Origin: Lentzea kentuckyensis | GTDB lineage: Bacteria > Actinomycetota > Actinomycetes > Mycobacteriales > Pseudonocardiaceae | Length of the DNA stretch: 64,000 nucleotides | Assembly: GCF_002150765.1 (NCBI RefSeq) | Contig: NZ_MUYM01000009.1 | Coordinates: 1-64,000, forward strand | Direction of reading: 5' to 3' | Shown here: one piece after another, positions 59,358 to 64,000 of the stretch | Numbering within the stretch: position 1 is the first letter of the stretch | Layout of the letters: each line of letters begins with the position of its first letter | Program-made: the position numbers and the translations under genes | The notes under the pieces: model-generated | Told to the model about the DNA's origin: nothing | Databases searched by the model: none | What the model saw: only the letters and a program-made list of their open reading frames with translations

Positions 59358-60533
59358 TCACATGCCGTTGATCCCCGCCTGGTACTTCGGCACCCGCACC
59401 GTGATCTTCGTGCCCAGCCCGCACGCCGTCTCCACGACGAGCCCGTACTCGTCCCCGTAGACCCGCCGCAGCCGTTCGTCGATGTTCCCGAGCCCGATCC
59501 CCGCGGACTCGTCGACCTGCCCGGCCAGCGTGCGCCGCAACTTCTCGGGGTCCATCCCGATGCCGTCGTCCTCGATGGTGATGTGCGCCTCGGCCCCGCC
59601 GTCGTTGGCGTAGATCTGGATGTGCCCGGGCTCGACCTTGCCCTCCATCCCGTGCCGCACCGCGTTCTCCACCAACGGCTGCAGACACAGGAACGGCACG
59701 GTCACCGGCAGCACCTCTGGCGCCACCTGCAGGGTCACCTTGAGCCGTTCGCCGAACCGCGCGCGTTCCAGCGCCAGGTACTGGTCGATCGACCGCAGTT
59801 CCTCGGCCAGCGTGGTGAAGTCGCCGTGGCGGCGGAACGAGTAGCGGGTGAAGTCGGCGAAATCGAGCAGCAACGTCCGTGCGCGTTCGGGGTTCGTGCG
59901 GACGTACGAAGCGATGGCGGACAACGAGTTGTAGATGAAGTGTGGCGAGATCTGCGCACGCAACGCACGTACCTCGGCCTCCACCAACCGCGTCCGCGAG
60001 CGGTCCAGCTCGGCCAGTTCCAGCTGACCGGCAGCCCAGCGGGCCACCTGGTTGGTCGCGCGCACGAGCCCGGCCGACGCCTCACGCGAGTACGCGGCCA
60101 ACGTCCCGACCACACGCCCCTCCACCGTCAAGGGCGCGACCACGGCGCAGTTGATCGGGCAGTTCGGTTCGGTGCAGCCGATGTCGAACGCCTGGGTGCG
60201 CCCGGTGAGGAACACGTCCTCGGCCTGGGTCATCGCCTCGGCCGCGTGGTGGTCGGAAACCCCTTCCCACGCCACGACTTCCGTCTCGTCGGTCAGGGCG
60301 AGGGCGGGTGTGTCGAGCAGCGTGCGCAGGTGACGGGCCGACTTCTTGGCCGCGTCCGGGACCAGGCCGGCGCGCAACGGCGGTGCGGCGGACCAGGCGG
60401 TGTGCAGTGTTTCGTAGGTGACGCGCTGGGCCTCGGTCGAGAGCGACTGCTTGTTGCGCGTGCCTCTCCACAGGACGAGCACGGCCGCTCCACCCACGAT
60501 CAGGATCGCGGCGGCGGTGAGGAAGTCCTGCAT
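59358..60533 (-). CDS. LytS-type sensor histidine kinase with Cys motif
   Basis: A 391-aa kinase with one N-terminal membrane helix (residues 6-23), a GAF-like sensor (about 40-160) and the His_kinase domain with phospho-acceptor His198 in RAQISPHFIYNSL, then HATPase_c with NAVRHG and DDGIG. In the sensor, Cys120, Cys125 and Cys129 sit in GCTEPNCPINC, a possible metal or redox site. The partner response regulator is the first gene of the same operon, three genes upstream. It should sense a substrate linked to the ActP transporter. Confidence 0.92.
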   Translation of the reverse strand: MQDFLTAAAILIVGGAAVLVLWRGTRNKQSLSTEAQRVTYETLHTAWSAAPPLRAGLVPDAAKKSARHLRTLLDTPALALTDETEVVAWEGVSDHHAAEAMTQAEDVFLTGRTQAFDIGCTEPNCPINCAVVAPLTVEGRVVGTLAAYSREASAGLVRATNQVARWAAGQLELAELDRSRTRLVEAEVRALRAQISPHFIYNSLSAIASYVRTNPERARTLLLDFADFTRYSFRRHGDFTTLAEELRSIDQYLALERARFGERLKVTLQVAPEVLPVTVPFLCLQPLVENAVRHGMEGKVEPGHIQIYANDGGAEAHITIEDDGIGMDPEKLRRTLAGQVDESAGIGLGNIDERLRRVYGDEYGLVVETACGLGTKITVRVPKYQAGINGM

Positions 60534-60556
60534 CTCACATCACCTATCCAGCTTCT

Positions 60557-62299
60557 CTAGCTTCGCTCGTCGGACGACGAAGGGCCGGAGCCGTCCAGCC
60601 CGAGGTTCTCGGGCGCGTGGAGCCTGACCATCGTTCGCTGCACTCCCGCGGGCAGGTGCCGCTGGGTGAGCAGCGAGACGACGTACATGACCCCGAAGCC
60701 GAGCGGCACCGTCCACGCGGCGGGGCGGGAGAGCAGCACCTCGTACGAGGCGTCGCCGGTGTCGGTGAACATCGTGACGAGACCGGCGGTCAGCGCGGGC
60801 ACGCCACCGGCGAGCATGCCGGCGATGGCGCCGACCTTCGTGATGCGCGCCGACCAGATGCCGAGCATCAGCAAGGGGCACAAGGAGGACGCGGCCACCG
60901 CGAACGCCAGGCCGACCATGTCCGCGACCGGCATGCCCGTCGAGACGAACGTCATCGCGAGCGGCACGATGCCCGCGAGCACCGTGGAGATCCGGAACCC
61001 GCGCACGCCGCCGAGCCGCAGCACGTCCTGCGACAGCACACCCGCGAGGGACACGACGAGCCCCGAGGACGTCGAAAGGAACGCCGCGAAGGCGCCACCC
61101 GCCACCAGAGCGCCGAGCAACTGGCCGCCGATGCCGTCGATCATCCTGGTCGGCAACACCAGCACCACGGCGTCCGTCTGCCCGGTCATCAACAACTCGG
61201 GCGTGTAGAGGCGGCCCAGAGCGCCGTACAACGGTGGCATCCAGTAGAAGACCGACAACAGGCCGAGCACGATCAACGTCGTGCGGCGCGCGGCGGTGCC
61301 GTTGGGGTTGGTGTAGAAACGCACGATCACGTGCGGCAGGCCCATGGTGCCCAGGAACGTCGCGATGATCAGCGAGTACACCCCGTACAACGGGAACTCC
61401 TGGCCGCCGGACTCCGGCAGCGCCCACGACGCGTTGGTGTTGTGCGCCATTGTGGACACATGGGGAACGGCACCGCCCTTGGGGAAGACGAACGCCGAGC
61501 CCTGCCCGATGCGGTGGGAGCCGGCGGTCAGGCCGTGGCCGACGGTGTTGACGTACTTGCCGTCGATTTCGCCGATGCCCTTGATGTACAGCGGTTTCTC
61601 GGCGTGGATCATCGTCTCGCGGTGGAACGTGACCTCGGTGTCCTGCCGGAACTCCGGATACTCCGGCTTGGTCAGCGAGTCCGCGCCGTGCGCCTGCCAC
61701 ACGGCGATCAGGAACACGATCGGCACGGTGATCGCGGTCAGCTTGAACCAGTACTGGAACGCCTGCACGAACGTGATCGACCGCATGCCGCCGGACATCA
61801 CGTTCGCGGTCACGACCACCGTCACGATCAGCGCGCCCACCCAGTCCGGCGCGCCCGTCACGGTGTTCAGCGTCAGACCGGCGCCTTCCAGCTGTGGCAA
61901 CAGGTACAGCCAGCCGATCGCCAGCGCGAGGATCGACGCGACCGCGCGCACGCCGAGGGAACGGAAGCGGGCCTCGGCGAAGTCCGGCAGCGTGTAGGCG
62001 CCCGACCGCCGCAACGGCGCCGCGACCATCGTCAGCAGCACCAGATATCCGGCCGTGTACCCGACCGGGAACCACAGCATGTCCGGCCCGTAGGCGAAGA
62101 TCAGCCCGGCGATGCCGACGAACGACGCCGCCGAGAGGTACTCGCCGCCGATCGCGGAAGCGTTCCACCACGGGGAAACCGTGCGCGAGGCGACGTAGAA
62201 GTCGGACGTGGTGCGGGAAACGCGCAGTCCGTAGGTACCGATCAGGATTGTGCCCAGTGCGACGACCAGCACCGCCACGATGGCGTAACCACTCGTCAT
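60557..62299 (-). CDS. actP: ActP-type cation/acetate (monocarboxylate) symporter
   Basis: A 580-aa sodium:solute symporter with about 13 helices. SSF marks: ASAIGGEYLSAASFVGIAGL near residue 50, the GGMRSITFVQAFQYWFK segment near 175, and a large extracytoplasmic insertion (about 220-310) seen in the acetate/monocarboxylate group. Start ATG overlaps the DUF485 stop by 4 bp. It takes up acetate or a related acid. The LytTR system encoded with it is its likely regulator. Confidence 0.92.
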   Translation of the reverse strand: MTSGYAIVAVLVVALGTILIGTYGLRVSRTTSDFYVASRTVSPWWNASAIGGEYLSAASFVGIAGLIFAYGPDMLWFPVGYTAGYLVLLTMVAAPLRRSGAYTLPDFAEARFRSLGVRAVASILALAIGWLYLLPQLEGAGLTLNTVTGAPDWVGALIVTVVVTANVMSGGMRSITFVQAFQYWFKLTAITVPIVFLIAVWQAHGADSLTKPEYPEFRQDTEVTFHRETMIHAEKPLYIKGIGEIDGKYVNTVGHGLTAGSHRIGQGSAFVFPKGGAVPHVSTMAHNTNASWALPESGGQEFPLYGVYSLIIATFLGTMGLPHVIVRFYTNPNGTAARRTTLIVLGLLSVFYWMPPLYGALGRLYTPELLMTGQTDAVVLVLPTRMIDGIGGQLLGALVAGGAFAAFLSTSSGLVVSLAGVLSQDVLRLGGVRGFRISTVLAGIVPLAMTFVSTGMPVADMVGLAFAVAASSLCPLLMLGIWSARITKVGAIAGMLAGGVPALTAGLVTMFTDTGDASYEVLLSRPAAWTVPLGFGVMYVVSLLTQRHLPAGVQRTMVRLHAPENLGLDGSGPSSSDERS

Positions 62300-62700
62300 G
62301 GACGTTCGACCAGCTCCGCGAACTCCCGTTCACTGCGCTCGGCCTGCCGCACGTAGAACCAGCCAGCCAGCAGCAGCATCGGGAACGTCACCACGCACAG
62401 CAGGAACCACGGCATCCCGAGCCCGAGGACCCGGATTTTCCCGAGATCCGGCTCGACCGAGAACAACAGCGGCAACACACCGAGAGCACCGCACGTCACG
62501 AGACAGACCGACAGGCCCAACCGCCGTTGCGCCCGGATCAGCGTGCGCATGTACACGGCGCCGAGCTCGCTCTGTTCGTTGATCTCGCGTGTGCCCGGGT
62601 ACGGACGGCGCGCACGGGGTGCCCTGGTGCGCGGGCTGGTCACCACCACACGCTGGGTCGGCTTGGGCGCCGGTCCCTTCGGGGGTGGTGGCGTCGTCAC
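62296..62700 (-). CDS. DUF485-family membrane protein
   Basis: A 134-aa protein with a Pro-rich start, two hydrophobic helices (about 58-80 and 95-117), and a charged C terminus with RQAERSEREFAELVERP. DUF485 proteins are encoded next to ActP symporters and thought to be accessory subunits. Both ends overlap neighbours by 4 bp, so it is coupled to the response regulator and the symporter. Confidence 0.9.
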   Translation of the reverse strand: MTTPPPPKGPAPKPTQRVVVTSPRTRAPRARRPYPGTREINEQSELGAVYMRTLIRAQRRLGLSVCLVTCGALGVLPLLFSVEPDLGKIRVLGLGMPWFLLCVVTFPMLLLAGWFYVRQAERSEREFAELVERP

Positions 62701-63608
62701 GACCCCAGTCCGTTCCTCGGTTGTGCGACACCGGCGGGCGTGGCCTGACCGGTCACGGGGGTGGGCCGGGCGCGTCGCACCAGCAGTTGCCGCAGGTGCC
62801 TCGCGTGCCGGCGGCTGACCGGCAGCACCGCGCCGCCGATCGTGACGCTCAGGTGCCCGTCCTCCAGCCGCAGCTCGTCGATGTGGCCGAGCGACACCAG
62901 GTGGCTGCGGTGGATGCGGACGAATCCCGCGCTGCGCCAGCGTTCTTCGAGACCGTTCAACGCGGCGCGCACCAGGCCGCTGCCGGTCGCGGTGTGCAGG
63001 CGGGCGTAGTCGCCGTGCGCCTCCACGTACCGGATGTCGGCGAGCCGGATGAACCGCGTGACGCCACCGAGTTCGACGGGGATGACCTCGTCACCCATCT
63101 CCGGCGGCGTGGTGTTCGCGAGCTGCGCGGGGGTGGGAGTCGTGGGCTCGCCGCCCGCCTTGGAGTCCCAGACCTCGTGCACGATGCGGTGCACGGACTC
63201 GGCGAGCCGTTCCTGGCGCACCGGCTTGAGCAGGTAGTCCACCGCCTTGAGCTCGAACGCCTCCACCGCGGGCTGCTGGTGCGCCGTCACGAACACCACG
63301 GGCGGCGGCTGCGCGAACCGCGACAGCACGCGGGCGAGGTCGAGACCGTCGAGCCCAGGCATGCGGATGTCGAGGAACACCGCGTCCAACGGCTGCCCGG
63401 CGTCCATCGCGCGGTGCAGCACCCGGAGCGCCTTCGTGGCGTCGGTGACCGCTTCCACGTGAGCGATGCGCGGATCGCAGCGCAACAGGTACACGAGGTC
63501 TTCCAGCGCGGGCGCCTCGTCGTCGACGGCGAGCACCCGGAGGGAGCGCTCGAGGCTGCCACGTCGATCCGGCCCCTCGCAGATGGGGCAGGGCAGACCT
63601 GAGGTCAT
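62697..63608 (-). CDS. LytTR-family response regulator
   Basis: A 303-aa regulator. Receiver domain about 22-145 with Asp29/Asp30, phospho-acceptor Asp80 in VFLDIRMPG and Lys in YLLKPV. LytTR DNA-binding domain about 175-275 (IRLADIRYVEAHGDYARLHT, FVRIHRSHLVSLGHI). A CPIC motif sits at the N terminus (residues 7-10). It is the first gene of the regulator-DUF485-symporter-kinase operon and probably controls it. The ATG lacks a strong ribosome site. Confidence 0.92.
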   Translation of the reverse strand: MTSGLPCPICEGPDRRGSLERSLRVLAVDDEAPALEDLVYLLRCDPRIAHVEAVTDATKALRVLHRAMDAGQPLDAVFLDIRMPGLDGLDLARVLSRFAQPPPVVFVTAHQQPAVEAFELKAVDYLLKPVRQERLAESVHRIVHEVWDSKAGGEPTTPTPAQLANTTPPEMGDEVIPVELGGVTRFIRLADIRYVEAHGDYARLHTATGSGLVRAALNGLEERWRSAGFVRIHRSHLVSLGHIDELRLEDGHLSVTIGGAVLPVSRRHARHLRQLLVRRARPTPVTGQATPAGVAQPRNGLGS

Positions 63609-63907
63609 TCGAGATCGAGTCCAAACTGTGTACGGCCGATCCTCACGTGGCCGCGATTAGACCACGCTCGGTCAGCGCGTGCCTGGTGAGCCGGGGGCGT
63701 CGGATACGCGATCATGCCCCCTCACGGAGGGTGACCCGTCGCGGGGGCCAGGTTGCCCAGCGTGTGCATGGACGGTTCCCCCTCCCACCCCGGAAAGCCC
63801 GATCGGCGCATCATCCGTCAGGGGAGGACGTGCGGAAACCCTCCGAACGGGTGTGTCTCGGATGGCAGACGGAAACCGCTGTCACGCGTGCGTTGCCTGG
63901 TCGGGCA
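63609..63907. other. Gene-free stretch, no feature recognised
   Basis: Between the LytTR regulator start and the partial gene at the right edge. Both genes are on the minus strand. It has GGAGG/CCTCC pairing around 63834-63843 and GC-rich inverted stretches but no conserved riboswitch, tRNA or promoter that I can name. Confidence 0.4.
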
Positions 63908-64000
63908 CTACGGCTGACGGACGGCCCTCGGCTTCACGGCCAACGCGTCACCGAGCGTGATCTCCAGCTCGATGAAGGACTCCTCCGCGCGCCGGGCGGC
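63908..64000 (-). CDS. 3' end of an unidentified gene (partial)
   Basis: The last 30 codons of a minus-strand frame, reading AARRAEESFIELEITLGDAL and ending in VRQP before a TAG stop at 63908-63910. The codon pattern is that of a real gene. The rest lies beyond the window edge, so no family can be named. Confidence 0.5.
   Translation of the reverse strand, partial: AARRAEESFIELEITLGDALAVKPRAVRQP

Noticed and set aside
60617..62356. Plus-strand frame of 579 codons opposite the symporter
   Set aside because: Shadow rich in Arg, Gln and His; the symporter is clear on the other strand.
1..64000. tRNA, rRNA, CRISPR array, prophage or integrase
   Set aside because: None seen: no tRNA-like T-arm, no regular spaced direct repeats, no integrase or phage structural gene.

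Overview
The window is high-GC actinomycete DNA. The gene content fits a member of the Pseudonocardiales, with Lentzea, Saccharothrix or Amycolatopsis as the closest guess. This placement is inferred from the XRE/DUF5753 + DUF397 pair, a TIGR03086 mycothiol-type protein, the PptT/PptH pair, many GTG starts, and the palindromic repeats of the ATGAACGGCGCTTTCG type. I see no tRNA, rRNA, CRISPR array, integrase or prophage.

Region 1 (1-28144) is a surface-polysaccharide locus, broken by a few inserted functions. It holds two DegT-type sugar aminotransferases, two left-handed beta-helix sugar N-acyltransferases, a Wzz-like co-polymerase, a Wzy-like polymerase, a Wzx-like flippase, five glycosyltransferase genes, an asparagine synthase, a UDP-glucose dehydrogenase, and a very large secreted protein with four DUF4082 modules. 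The inserts are a CPBP protease, a NarL-type two-component system, an XRE/DUF397 pair, a beta-propeller protein and an MFS transporter. Two copies of a nested palindromic element (1-89, cut by the window edge, and 21432-21561) lie in inverted orientation around the first 21 kb.

Region 2 (28145-41000) is mixed. It has a 35-codon heptad-repeat small ORF whose ribosome binding site is buried in a hairpin, a PIG-L deacetylase, a SLATT-type membrane protein, a YwqG-like protein, a secreted beta-helix lipoprotein, enoyl-CoA hydratase, CorA, a Ser/Thr kinase, an ECF sigma factor with a membrane partner, a GNAT acetyltransferase, a YVTN beta-propeller protein and a secreted GH97 glycosidase with a promoter/operator.

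Region 3 (41000-49300) carries an orphan MbtH, isopentenyl-diphosphate isomerase, and a class I ribonucleotide reductase. Its small subunit has Phe where the radical Tyr normally sits (class Ic type). Its large subunit lacks the front of the ATP-cone, and the operon is preceded by a clear cobalamin riboswitch. Next come a LysE/LysG exporter-regulator pair, DUF998 and YbjN-like proteins, a TIGR03086 protein, and a short inactive condensation-domain-like protein placed directly behind an IdeR/DmdR-type iron box.

Region 4 (49300-64000) starts with a tightly coupled minus-strand operon of MoxR ATPase, VWA/metallopeptidase (DUF2201), DUF3800 nuclease-like protein and methyltransferase. This is the best candidate here for a poorly described system. 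It is followed by a secreted GH5 cellulase, a GCS2-type glutamate-cysteine ligase, the PptT/PptH phosphopantetheine pair, a domesticated IS5-type transposase fragment fused to a new N-terminus, and a LytTR response regulator-DUF485-ActP symporter-histidine kinase operon. The window ends in the 3' end of an unidentified minus-strand gene.
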